DNA from: Bacillota bacterium
Lineage (GTDB): Bacteria > Bacillota > Limnochordia > JAAZLZ01
Direction: 5' to 3'
DNA: 6,196 nucleotides
Assembly: GCA_012799075.1 (NCBI GenBank)
Contig: JAAZLZ010000046.1
Coordinates: 1-6,196, forward strand
This document shows positions 1-5,957 of this stretch, one piece after another. A program made the position numbers and the translations under genes. The stretch's first letter is position 1. Each line of letters opens with the position of its first letter. The notes under the pieces were generated by a model. It was not told the origin of the DNA and ran no database searches. It was given only the letters and a program-made list of their open reading frames with translations.

Positions 1-1
1 G

Positions 2-520
2 GTGGCGGGGGACTTAAAGGAGGCCTGGCTCCAAGGGGTGGAAGCCAGTCGGCAGCTTTACACCGCACCTGTCGCCGAGCAGGTCGATGTGGTCATTGCG
101 GGGGTCGGGGGCCATCCCAAGGATATTAACCTCTACCAGGCCCAAAAGGGACTGGAGAATGCAGCGGCCGCGGTCAGACCCGGGGGCACCATCATCCTGG
201 TTGCCGAGTGCATCGAAGGCCATGGAGATGATGTCTTCAACGAGTGGATGCTCGCGGCAGACAGCCTCCAAGACATCATTGACCGCATCGGCATCAAATT
301 TGTCATGGGCGGCCACAAGGCCTATGCCATCGCCCGGGTCCTGAAGGAGAAGGACTGCATCCTCGTCTCCCAGATGGATGATGAGCTGGTTCGGGACTAC
401 TTCTTCATCCCTGCGGCCGATCTGGAGGATGCCTTAGCCAAAGTCAGGGACAAGTATGGACCGAATTATTCTGCTTTGGTCATGCCGGAGGCCAGTGCGA
501 CCATGGCCGCCCTTGCCTAG
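2..520 (+). CDS. LarA-family (nickel-pincer cofactor) 2-hydroxyacid racemase/epimerase, C-terminal part, 5' end outside window
   Basis: The visible 172 codons are the C-terminal domain of a LarA-like protein (lactate racemase family; full members are about 420-430 residues), so some 250 residues, including the part that holds the nickel cofactor, lie left of the window. The GTG at position 2 is an internal valine codon, not a start. Family signatures seen, numbered from the first visible codon: GGHPKDINLYQAQK at about 36-49, in which the Tyr and Lys (45 and 49) match substrate-side residues of the C-terminal domain; AVRPGGTIILVAEC at 57-70; EGHG at 72-75; and GGHKA at 103-107. Known members racemise or epimerise 2-hydroxyacids by hydride transfer through a nickel-pincer nucleotide made by LarB, LarC and LarE. 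Lactate is only one substrate; malate and gluconate enzymes are known. Twenty-four bases separate it from a sugar-acid-type dehydratase, so I infer a C2 epimerase of a polyhydroxy acid rather than a lactate racemase. Family is near certain; substrate unknown. Confidence 0.88.
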   Translation: MAGDLKEAWLQGVEASRQLYTAPVAEQVDVVIAGVGGHPKDINLYQAQKGLENAAAAVRPGGTIILVAECIEGHGDDVFNEWMLAADSLQDIIDRIGIKFVMGGHKAYAIARVLKEKDCILVSQMDDELVRDYFFIPAADLEDALAKVRDKYGPNYSALVMPEASATMAALA

Positions 521-532
521 TGGACGGAGAAA

Positions 533-538
533 GGAGAG
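533..538 (+). promoter_or_regulatory. Ribosome binding site of the IlvD-family gene
   Basis: GGAGAG, preceded by AA, ends about six bases before the GTG at 545. It supports that GTG as the start. The protein then begins just ahead of the RSSEISQGLERAAHRALL segment that is normally near the N-terminus of this family. Confidence 0.7.
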
Positions 539-544
539 CTACTG

Positions 545-2230
545 GTGTCAGCAGCCAACTTAAGAAGCAGCGAAATCTCCCAAGGCTTGGAAAGGGCAGC
601 CCATCGGGCTTTGCTTTACGCGATGGGTCTGGGTCCCGAGGATATGGGCAAGCCCATGATCGGGGTGGTGAACTCTTACACGGAGATCGTCCCCGGTCAT
701 CGCCATCTCCGGGAGCTGGCTATTGCCGTTAGGGAGGGGATCCGGGAGGCTGGGGGGGTCCCTGTCGAGTTCAACACCATCGCCATCTGTGATGGTCTGT
801 GCCAGGGGCATTTGGGCATGCGCTATCCCTTGCCCTCCCGGGAAGTCATCGCGGATTCGGTGGAATTGATGGTGGAAGCCCACCGCCTAGACGGCATGGT
901 CCTCATGCCGGCCTGCGACAAGACGGTGCCGGGGCAGATCATCGCGGCGGTGCGGACCGACGTTCCCAGCATCCTCCTCACCGGCGGACCCATGTATCCG
1001 GGGCGGTGTGGTGAGTATAAGGATTTGACGTTGACGGACATGCGGGAATTCGTCGGCCAAGTCAAGATGGGCCGCCTCTCCGAAGAGAAGCTCGGCGCCA
1101 TCGAGGAGCGGGCCCTGCCGGGACCGGGCTCCTGCTCGATGCTGGGGACGGCCAACACCATGTGCGCCCTGGCTGAAGCCTTAGGACTCACCCTGCCCGG
1201 CTGCTCCCTGATCCATGCCACCGATGCCGGCAAGCTGCGGCTGGCCCGGCAATCGGGACGGCGGGCGGTGGAAATGGTGAGGGAAGGTCTTGCCCCATCG
1301 AAGATCATCACTGCTCCAGCCTTGAGGAACACCATCATCGCCGACATGGCTTTGGGGGGTTCAACCAACAGCGTCCTCCATTTGCTGGCCATCGCCTACG
1401 AAGCTGGGATCGAGCTATCGCTGGATGATTTCGACGTCATTAGCCGAGAGGTGCCCCACATCTGCAATGTCAAGCCCTCGGGCGCCTATCCCGTCCAGCG
1501 TCTGATGGAGGCGGGGGGGATGCCTGGAGTGCTCTATCAGCTCCGGGACCTTTTGGACACGTCCGTCCAGACGGTCTATGGACGCCTCCAGGAGGGGATT
1601 AAGCCTCCCTTTGACGAGGAAATGATCCGTCCCGTGGCCAGGCCCCTGCGGTCTGAGGGGGGAATTGCCGTTCTTTACGGCAATCTGGCTCCCCAAGGGG
1701 CGGTTGTCAAGCAGTCCGCGGTCTCTCCCAAGATGCTGGTCCACCGGGGGCCGGCGAAGCCCTTTGATTCCATGGAAGAAGCCGTGGCGGCTTTGATGGA
1801 CGATAAAGTGCATCCGGGGGATGTGGCCGTCATCCGCTACGAAGGCCCCAAGGGAGGCCCCGGGATGCGGGAGATGCATATGTTCTCCTCCATCCTGATG
1901 GGGATGGAGCTGAGTGAAAGCGTGGCCCTGGTGACCGATGGGCGCTTCTCCGGTTCAACCCGGGGGCCCTGCATCGGCCACGTCTCCCCCGAAGCTTTCG
2001 AGGGCGGGCCCTTAGCCTTGGTGGAAGCGGGTGATATGATCAGCATCGATATTCCCAATAGGACTTTAACCCTGGAGGTGGCCGATGATGAGCTGGCCCG
2101 TCGTCGGGACCGGTGGAGCCCCCCGGCAAGGCCCCTGAAGGGCGCCCTGGCCAAATATGTAGCCCTGGCTCGCTCCGCCGGCGAAGGAGCCGTCGTCGCT
2201 CCCCACGAACAAAGGAGGAAGCAAGGATGA
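545..2230 (+). CDS. ilvD: IlvD/Edd-family Fe-S dehydratase (dihydroxy-acid or sugar-acid dehydratase)
   Basis: This 561-residue protein is full length for the short IlvD form (about 550-570; E. coli IlvD is 616 through an insertion that this one lacks). The family eliminates water from 2,3-dihydroxy acids to give 2-keto-3-deoxy acids, using an Fe-S cluster and Mg2+. Seen: NSYTEIVPGHRHL at 43-55; CDGLCQGH at 82-89; PACDKTVPG at 122-130, with cluster ligand C124 and K126, the Lys that is carbamylated in solved relatives; GSCSML at 195-200 with ligand C197; GGSTN at 271-275; RYEGPKGGPGMREM at 431-444, with E443 a likely metal ligand; and DGRFSG at 465-470 with catalytic-type S469. Position 51 is Gly-His rather than the Cys-Asn of [2Fe-2S] members, as I recall for E. 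coli IlvD, which carries an oxygen-sensitive [4Fe-4S] cluster. The symbol is a family label. No branched-chain amino-acid genes are adjacent, and the aldolase, SDR and dehydrogenase neighbours favour a sugar-acid substrate. The stop overlaps the next start (ATGA). Confidence 0.93.
   Translation: MSAANLRSSEISQGLERAAHRALLYAMGLGPEDMGKPMIGVVNSYTEIVPGHRHLRELAIAVREGIREAGGVPVEFNTIAICDGLCQGHLGMRYPLPSREVIADSVELMVEAHRLDGMVLMPACDKTVPGQIIAAVRTDVPSILLTGGPMYPGRCGEYKDLTLTDMREFVGQVKMGRLSEEKLGAIEERALPGPGSCSMLGTANTMCALAEALGLTLPGCSLIHATDAGKLRLARQSGRRAVEMVREGLAPSKIITAPALRNTIIADMALGGSTNSVLHLLAIAYEAGIELSLDDFDVISREVPHICNVKPSGAYPVQRLMEAGGMPGVLYQLRDLLDTSVQTVYGRLQEGIKPPFDEEMIRPVARPLRSEGGIAVLYGNLAPQGAVVKQSAVSPKMLVHRGPAKPFDSMEEAVAALMDDKVHPGDVAVIRYEGPKGGPGMREMHMFSSILMGMELSESVALVTDGRFSGSTRGPCIGHVSPEAFEGGPLALVEAGDMISIDIPNRTLTLEVADDELARRRDRWSPPARPLKGALAKYVALARSAGEGAVVAPHEQRRKQG
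2214..2218 (+). promoter_or_regulatory. Ribosome binding site of the aldolase gene, inside the dehydratase 3' end
   Basis: GGAGG within AAAGGAGGAA stands eight bases before the ATG at 2227. It decides that start over the longer in-frame reading that opens at 2113. The bases also encode the last, lysine/arginine-rich residues of the dehydratase, so the tail QRRKQG is probably shaped by the need for this site. Confidence 0.85.
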
Positions 2231-2979
2231 AGAACCCCGTGAAGGCCATGATGCAGGAAAAGGCGGCCATTGGGACTTTCTTGACCCTGGGCAGCCCTGC
2301 AGTCAGCGAAATGTTGGCAGATGTCGGTTATGATTTTGTCATCATTGATACAGAACACGGCCCCTTATCCGTCGAGTCGGCCATGGCCCACATGCAGGCC
2401 CTGGGGAAGGGCCCATGCGTCCCCTTCATCAGGGTGGCCTGGAATGATGTGGCTTTGATCAAGCGGGCACTAGACATCGGCGCTTACGGGGTGGTTGTTC
2501 CCATGGTGAACACCGCTGAAGAGGCAAGGCGGGCCGTATCCTACAGCAAGTACCACCCCCTGGGGATGCGGGGCTTTGGCGCGGCCCGAGCCACAACCTA
2601 TGGGCGGGACATGAAGAGCTATCTAGATAAGGCTAACGAGGAAGTCCTTCTGTTCGTCCAGGTGGAAGACATCCGCGCGGTGGAGAACGTTGGGGAAATA
2701 GTGTCCGTTCCTGGCCTGGATGGGATTTTCATCGGTCCTGGGGACCTGGCGGCGAGCATGGGCCGCATGGGGAATTGGCAGCATCCGGAAGTGAAGCAGG
2801 CCATCGACAAGGCGATCAAAGCCGGCCTCGATGCGGGCCTGTTCGTCGGCATTTGGGCCGACACCCCGGCCGCAGCCAAGGAGAGGATCGAACAAGGCTG
2901 CCGATTTGTTGCGGTCAGCCTCGACACCATCATGTTCATCCAAGCATCGTCGGCAATTCTCAGAGAACTGGGCAGGTGA
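2227..2979 (+). CDS. HpcH/HpaI-family class II 2-keto-acid aldolase
   Basis: This 250-residue protein has the usual length of HpcH/HpaI pyruvate-dependent aldolases (TIM barrel, divalent metal), which reversibly cleave 2-keto-3-deoxy or 4-hydroxy-2-oxo acids into pyruvate and an aldehyde. Family residues are in place. IIDTEHGPLS at 39-48 holds the catalytic His (H44, counterpart of H45 in HpaI). FIRVAWND at 67-74 holds the pyruvate-binding Arg (R69). RALDIGAYGVVVPMV at 80-94 holds D83. VQVE at 144-147 and GPGDL at 170-174 carry the metal ligands E147 and D173. MGNWQHPEV at 181-189 is a family block as in GarL, YfaU and HpaI. It starts at ATG inside the ATGA overlap with the dehydratase, so translation of the two is likely coupled, as expected if it cleaves the dehydratase product. 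Candidate activities are 2-keto-3-deoxy sugar-acid aldolase (RhmA/YfaU- or GarL-like) or 4-hydroxy-2-oxoheptanedioate aldolase. With no aromatic-catabolism genes nearby, I favour a sugar-acid role. Confidence 0.92.
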   Translation: MKNPVKAMMQEKAAIGTFLTLGSPAVSEMLADVGYDFVIIDTEHGPLSVESAMAHMQALGKGPCVPFIRVAWNDVALIKRALDIGAYGVVVPMVNTAEEARRAVSYSKYHPLGMRGFGAARATTYGRDMKSYLDKANEEVLLFVQVEDIRAVENVGEIVSVPGLDGIFIGPGDLAASMGRMGNWQHPEVKQAIDKAIKAGLDAGLFVGIWADTPAAAKERIEQGCRFVAVSLDTIMFIQASSAILRELGR

Positions 2980-3743
2980 GCCAATTGTCCTTATCCGACT
3001 TAACCGGCAAAGGAGCCATTGTGGTGGGCGGGGCCAGCGGCCTGGGGGAGGCCATCGCCCAAGGCCTTGCCCAGGCGAACGCCCGGGTGGTCGTCGCCGA
3101 TCTGAACCTGGACGGCGCCGGGCATGTGGCCCAAATGATCAATGAGGCAGGGGGACGGGCCCGGGCCGTCCAGGTTGATGCAACCAAAAAGCAGTCTGTT
3201 GGGGAAATGGTGCAGGCGGCCCTTGCTGAACTTGGACAAATCGATGTGTTAGTCAACTCCGCGGGGGTTACCAAGCGGGGTGCGGCGGTGGACTACGATG
3301 AAGAGGATTGGGATCGGATTTTGGCGGTGAACCTGAAAGGACTTTTCTTATGCTGTCAGGCCGTCGGCAAGGTGATGATCGGACAAAAGTCGGGGAGCAT
3401 CGTCAACCTGGCCTCGGTGGGCGGGCAAGTGGCCCTGCCGGGCAGCGTCGCCTACGCTGCCAGCAAAGGCGGAGTCGTCCAGGTGACCCGCACCCTGGCT
3501 GTGGAGTGGGCTCCCTTGGGCGTGCGGGTGAACGCCCTGGCCCCTTGCAGCTTCGCTACGGAACTGACTAAACCAATTTATGCAGATCCAGCCAACTATG
3601 AATTCTTCGTCCGGCAAATACCCCTGGGGAGGGTGGGCACGCCTCCGGAGATAGTTGGAGCAGCCCTTTTCCTGGCCAGTGATGCCTCGTCGATGGTGAC
3701 CGGTCATATCCTCGCGGTGGACGGTGGACTCTTGGCCCAATAA
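2976..3743 (+). CDS. Classical SDR-family NAD-type oxidoreductase
   Basis: A 255-residue classical short-chain dehydrogenase. Seen: the Rossmann loop VGGASGLG at 17-24, where Val replaces the usual Thr of TGxxxGxG; ADLN at 41-44, with D42 at the end of the second strand, which favours NAD(H) over NADP(H); D68; NSAG at 94-97 (usually NNAG); VNLKG at 118-122 with N119; the catalytic set S147, Y160 and K164 (YAASK); and the C-terminal HILAVDGG block. The stretch DYDEEDWDRILAVNLKG and its surroundings resemble gluconate 5-dehydrogenase and KduD-type (2-keto-3-deoxygluconate 5-dehydrogenase) proteins, so a sugar or sugar-acid hydroxyl is the likely substrate, but SDR substrates cannot be read from sequence. 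The start is GTG in a GTGA overlap with the aldolase stop. Only a weak GAGA lies upstream, which points to re-initiation after the aldolase. A TTG at 2985 is a weaker alternative. Confidence 0.9.
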   Translation: MSQLSLSDLTGKGAIVVGGASGLGEAIAQGLAQANARVVVADLNLDGAGHVAQMINEAGGRARAVQVDATKKQSVGEMVQAALAELGQIDVLVNSAGVTKRGAAVDYDEEDWDRILAVNLKGLFLCCQAVGKVMIGQKSGSIVNLASVGGQVALPGSVAYAASKGGVVQVTRTLAVEWAPLGVRVNALAPCSFATELTKPIYADPANYEFFVRQIPLGRVGTPPEIVGAALFLASDASSMVTGHILAVDGGLLAQ

Positions 3744-3750
3744 AGACGAG

Positions 3751-3756
3751 AAGGAG
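3751..3756 (+). promoter_or_regulatory. Ribosome binding site that decides the Fe-ADH start
   Basis: AAGGAG ends eight bases before the TTG at 3765, an ideal spacing. The in-frame GTG at 3756 shares its G with this site and has no other Shine-Dalgarno upstream, so it is a poor start even though it gives a protein three residues longer. Confidence 0.7.
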
Positions 3757-3764
3757 TGTCCAAA

Positions 3765-4919
3765 TTGGATCTGTTTGCTTTTAGGACGGCAGGGAAGGTG
3801 GTCGTTGGTCGAGGAGCATTGGTGCAGGCAGGGCCTGAGGCCGCGTCCTTGGGCAAGGGCAGAGCCTTAGTTGTTACCGATGGAACCATGGTGGACTTGG
3901 GACTTGTCCAGAAACTGGTCCAGAACCTGCAGGCAAACGGCGTTGAGGCTGACGTTTTCGCCGATGTGGAGCCGGAGCCCTCCCTGAAAACAGCGATTAA
4001 ATGCGCCGCCAGGCTCCAGGGCAAGGGGTATGACCTGGTGGTTGGACTGGGGGGTGGAAGCTGCCTTGATGTGGCCAAGGCCGGCGCCGCGGCCATGGAG
4101 GATCCTCAAGGCCTGCCCCGGTATCTGGGCACAAACAAGGTGCCCGGACGGAAGATCGGCCTTTTTCTCATTCCCACTACCGCCGGCACCGGCACCGAGG
4201 TGACCCCGAATGCCATCGTATTGGACACGGATAAACAGGAAAAGCAGGGGATTGTCAGTCCCTATCTTTACGCGGATGTGTCCCTGGTGGATCCGGAGCT
4301 CACCTTGAGCAAGTCGGCCTCGGTCACCGCGGCGACGGGCATGGATGCCATGACCCATGCCATTGAAGCGTTCGTTTCCCGCAATGCCTCGCCGATGACG
4401 GATCTGTTGGCCCTGGAGGCCGTAAGGCTGATTGGCGGCAGCTTGCGCAAGGCGGTGGCCGATGGCTCCGACGTGGAGGCCCGGGAACAGGTGATGATGG
4501 GGAGCATGTTGGCGGGGATGGCCTTTGCCAACGCGGGTTTGGGAGCCGTCCATGCCATCGCCATGGCCCTGGGGGGATTTGGCGTCACCCACGGCCGGGC
4601 CAACGCGTTGATGCTTCCCTATGTGATGAGGTTCAACCGGGAAAGCAGTCCCGCCAAGTTCGCCCGTCTAGCCCCGGCCCTGGGCCTTGAAGTTCAGGGC
4701 TTAAGCGATGATGAGGCGGGCAAGAAGGCTGTCGATGCCGTTGCCGTCTTGGGCAAGGATGTGGGCTGCCCCCAGACCTTGAAAGATGTGGGGATCGGCC
4801 CGGATCGCTTTGACCTGTTGGTCAAGAAGTCCTTCGATCAGCAGCGGCTGTTGGCCAACAATCCCCGGCCAGCCGGGATGGCTGAACTTGAGCAAATCTG
4901 CCGGAGCGCGCTTGGATAA
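3765..4919 (+). CDS. Iron-containing (group III) alcohol dehydrogenase
   Basis: With the TTG start this is a 384-residue Fe-ADH, the usual length of FucO-like enzymes; GTG at 3756 would give 387. Seen: VVTDG at 36-40, whose D39 matches the FucO aspartate that favours NAD(H); GLGGGSCLDVAK at 94-105, the nucleotide-binding motif; PTTAGTGTEVT at 137-147; and GMDAMTHAIEAF at 192-203, supplying metal ligands D194 and H198. The other two ligands are H263 (GAVHAIAMALGG) and H276 (VTHG). The C-terminal NNPRP at 365-369 is also typical. Position 267, His in FucO and often Tyr elsewhere, is Met here. Family members interconvert short alcohols and aldehydes such as lactaldehyde/1,2-propanediol and glycolaldehyde, or act on 4-hydroxybutyrate and hydroxyacids. 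Behind an aldolase I infer reduction of the released aldehyde with NADH, which would re-oxidise cofactor under anaerobic conditions. The protein is cytoplasmic, with no signal peptide. Family is secure; substrate is not. Confidence 0.92.
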   Translation: MDLFAFRTAGKVVVGRGALVQAGPEAASLGKGRALVVTDGTMVDLGLVQKLVQNLQANGVEADVFADVEPEPSLKTAIKCAARLQGKGYDLVVGLGGGSCLDVAKAGAAAMEDPQGLPRYLGTNKVPGRKIGLFLIPTTAGTGTEVTPNAIVLDTDKQEKQGIVSPYLYADVSLVDPELTLSKSASVTAATGMDAMTHAIEAFVSRNASPMTDLLALEAVRLIGGSLRKAVADGSDVEAREQVMMGSMLAGMAFANAGLGAVHAIAMALGGFGVTHGRANALMLPYVMRFNRESSPAKFARLAPALGLEVQGLSDDEAGKKAVDAVAVLGKDVGCPQTLKDVGIGPDRFDLLVKKSFDQQRLLANNPRPAGMAELEQICRSALG

Positions 4920-4924
4920 GGAGG
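4918..4924 (+). promoter_or_regulatory. Ribosome binding site of the zinc dehydrogenase, overlapping the Fe-ADH stop
   Basis: AAGGAGG begins in the TAA stop of the Fe-ADH gene and ends eleven bases before the ATG at 4936, slightly long spacing. The frame is open further upstream from 4786, but the Shine-Dalgarno position and the normal N-terminus of the family rule out earlier starts. Confidence 0.75.
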
Positions 4925-4935
4925 ATGGGTGGAAT

Positions 4936-5946
4936 ATGCGGAGTTTAGTCTGGCAAGGCCCGAATCAACTTGTGGTGCAAGACAGTCCCAAGCCCCGGCC
5001 CCAGCCGGGGGAGGTCTTAATCAAAGTCGCCTATACAGGAATCTGTGGCAGTGACATTACCATCTATCGCGGCTTTCATCAGCGGGCCACACCCCCCCTC
5101 ATCACTGGCCATGAGTTTGTGGGCCATGTGGCTGAGCTCGGTTCTGGGGTCGACGATCGTCTCCAGGTGGGGGATGTGGTCACCGCCGAGCCCACCTTCA
5201 GCTGTGGAACGTGCAAGTACTGCCGGTCCAACTTGTCGAACCTGTGCGCCAAGGTCGGAGTGCGGGGCGTTGACGGACCGGGGGCGTTCGCCGAGTACTT
5301 CACCACCAAACAGGAGAAGGTCTACAAGCTTCCCCCCGATCTGCCCCTCAGGGAAGGTGCAGTGATCGAACCGTTGGCGGTCGGGGTCCATGCGGTCAAC
5401 AAGGGCAAGGTGGCCGTCGATGAGGATGTGGCCGTTGTCGGCGCGGGCCCCATCGGCATTCTTACCGCCCAGGCAGCCCGGGCCCGGGGGGCCCGCCGGG
5501 TGTTTGTCATTGAAGTCAAGCCCAATCGGCTTAAGCTCGCGGAGAAGCTGGGCTTTATCCCTATCGATGGGATGAAGGACCCGGTGGAGGCTGTCCGGAG
5601 CATGTCCGGCGGTGTGGACGTGGTCTTCGATGCAGCGGGGGCCTTGGCATCGGCCCGTTACCTAGTGCCCCTGGCCAAAAAGGGAGGCCGCCTGGTCGTG
5701 GTGTCCATCTTCAAAGACGAACCGCCCCTGGATCTGCGGACCATGGCCTACAGCGAGCTCAGCCTTTGCGGCTGTTTCATCTACTTGCCCCAGGATTTCC
5801 ATCAGGCCGTTGAGCTGCTTATCTCGGGCAAGGTGGATGTGGCCTCGGTGATTTCCCATGAGGTGCCCCTCGAGGATGCCATCCGGGGCTTTGAGCTGAT
5901 GGAGAAAGCTGATGACAGCATGAAGGTGCTTATTAAGGTGGGCTAG
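4936..5946 (+). CDS. Zinc-dependent medium-chain dehydrogenase (sorbitol/threonine dehydrogenase-like, COG1063 type)
   Basis: A 336-residue medium-chain dehydrogenase with a complete zinc apparatus. Catalytic zinc: C37 in GICGSD (35-40), H59 and E60 in TGHEF (57-61), and E145 in VIEPLAVG (143-150). Structural zinc: C90, C93, C96 and C104 in the SCGTCKYC block and the following NLC. The Rossmann motif GAGPIG is at 169-174, and the acidic E193 near the end of the next strand points to NAD rather than NADP. The family oxidises secondary alcohols of polyols, aldoses or amino-alcohols (L-iditol, butanediol, threonine, galactitol phosphate), and sugar 1-dehydrogenases also occur in it. In this operon it could perform the entry oxidation of the sugar or polyol, or oxidise a side-chain hydroxyl to a ketone. 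The gene lies 16 bases after the Fe-ADH gene and 11 before the next. The start is ATG, after AAGGAGG. Exact substrate cannot be told from sequence. Confidence 0.93.
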   Translation: MRSLVWQGPNQLVVQDSPKPRPQPGEVLIKVAYTGICGSDITIYRGFHQRATPPLITGHEFVGHVAELGSGVDDRLQVGDVVTAEPTFSCGTCKYCRSNLSNLCAKVGVRGVDGPGAFAEYFTTKQEKVYKLPPDLPLREGAVIEPLAVGVHAVNKGKVAVDEDVAVVGAGPIGILTAQAARARGARRVFVIEVKPNRLKLAEKLGFIPIDGMKDPVEAVRSMSGGVDVVFDAAGALASARYLVPLAKKGGRLVVVSIFKDEPPLDLRTMAYSELSLCGCFIYLPQDFHQAVELLISGKVDVASVISHEVPLEDAIRGFELMEKADDSMKVLIKVG

Positions 5947-5952
5947 GGGGGA
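5945..5952 (+). promoter_or_regulatory. Ribosome binding site of the last, partial gene
   Basis: AGGGGGGA, overlapping the TAG stop of the zinc dehydrogenase, lies five bases before the GTG at 5958. It supports that start and continuous translation along the operon. Confidence 0.55.
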
Positions 5953-5957
5953 CTGCC

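Noticed and set aside
823..1392. Open frame of 189 codons on the minus strand opposite the dehydratase
   Set aside because: It shows low-complexity translation with no family signature and lies wholly antisense to the conserved dehydratase core.
2113..2226. Longer N-terminus for the aldolase
   Set aside because: It would overlap the dehydratase by over 100 bases, translates to a Pro/Arg-rich non-family segment, and ignores the GGAGG placed eight bases before ATG 2227.
545..2230. Biosynthetic dihydroxy-acid dehydratase of valine/isoleucine synthesis
   Set aside because: It is possible by family, but no ilvB, ilvC, ilvN or leu genes adjoin it, and the aldolase overlap and dehydrogenases fit catabolism better. 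It is not excluded by sequence alone.
2775..2975. Longer N-terminus for the SDR
   Set aside because: The extra residues are out-of-frame aldolase sequence. Classical SDRs begin shortly before the glycine-rich loop, as from GTG 2976.
3867..4592. Open frame of 241 codons on the minus strand opposite the Fe-ADH gene
   Set aside because: It has no recognisable domain, is antisense to a gene with intact motifs, and is what high-GC third-position bias produces.
4786..4935. Longer N-terminus for the zinc dehydrogenase
   Set aside because: It is an out-of-frame reading of the Fe-ADH 3' end. The Shine-Dalgarno lies at 4918-4924, and the family's N-terminus starts at ATG 4936.
4993..5010. Perfect inverted repeat with 7-base arms (CCCCGGC / GCCGGGG) and a 4-base loop
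   Set aside because: It lies inside the zinc dehydrogenase coding region over proline codons of the normal PxPGEVLI segment and has no T-tract. It is probably a by-product of high-GC codons.
5475..5501. Dense run of overlapping CCCGGG / GGGCCC palindromes
   Set aside because: It encodes an Ala/Arg-rich helix (ARARGARR) of the nucleotide-binding domain; composition explains it.
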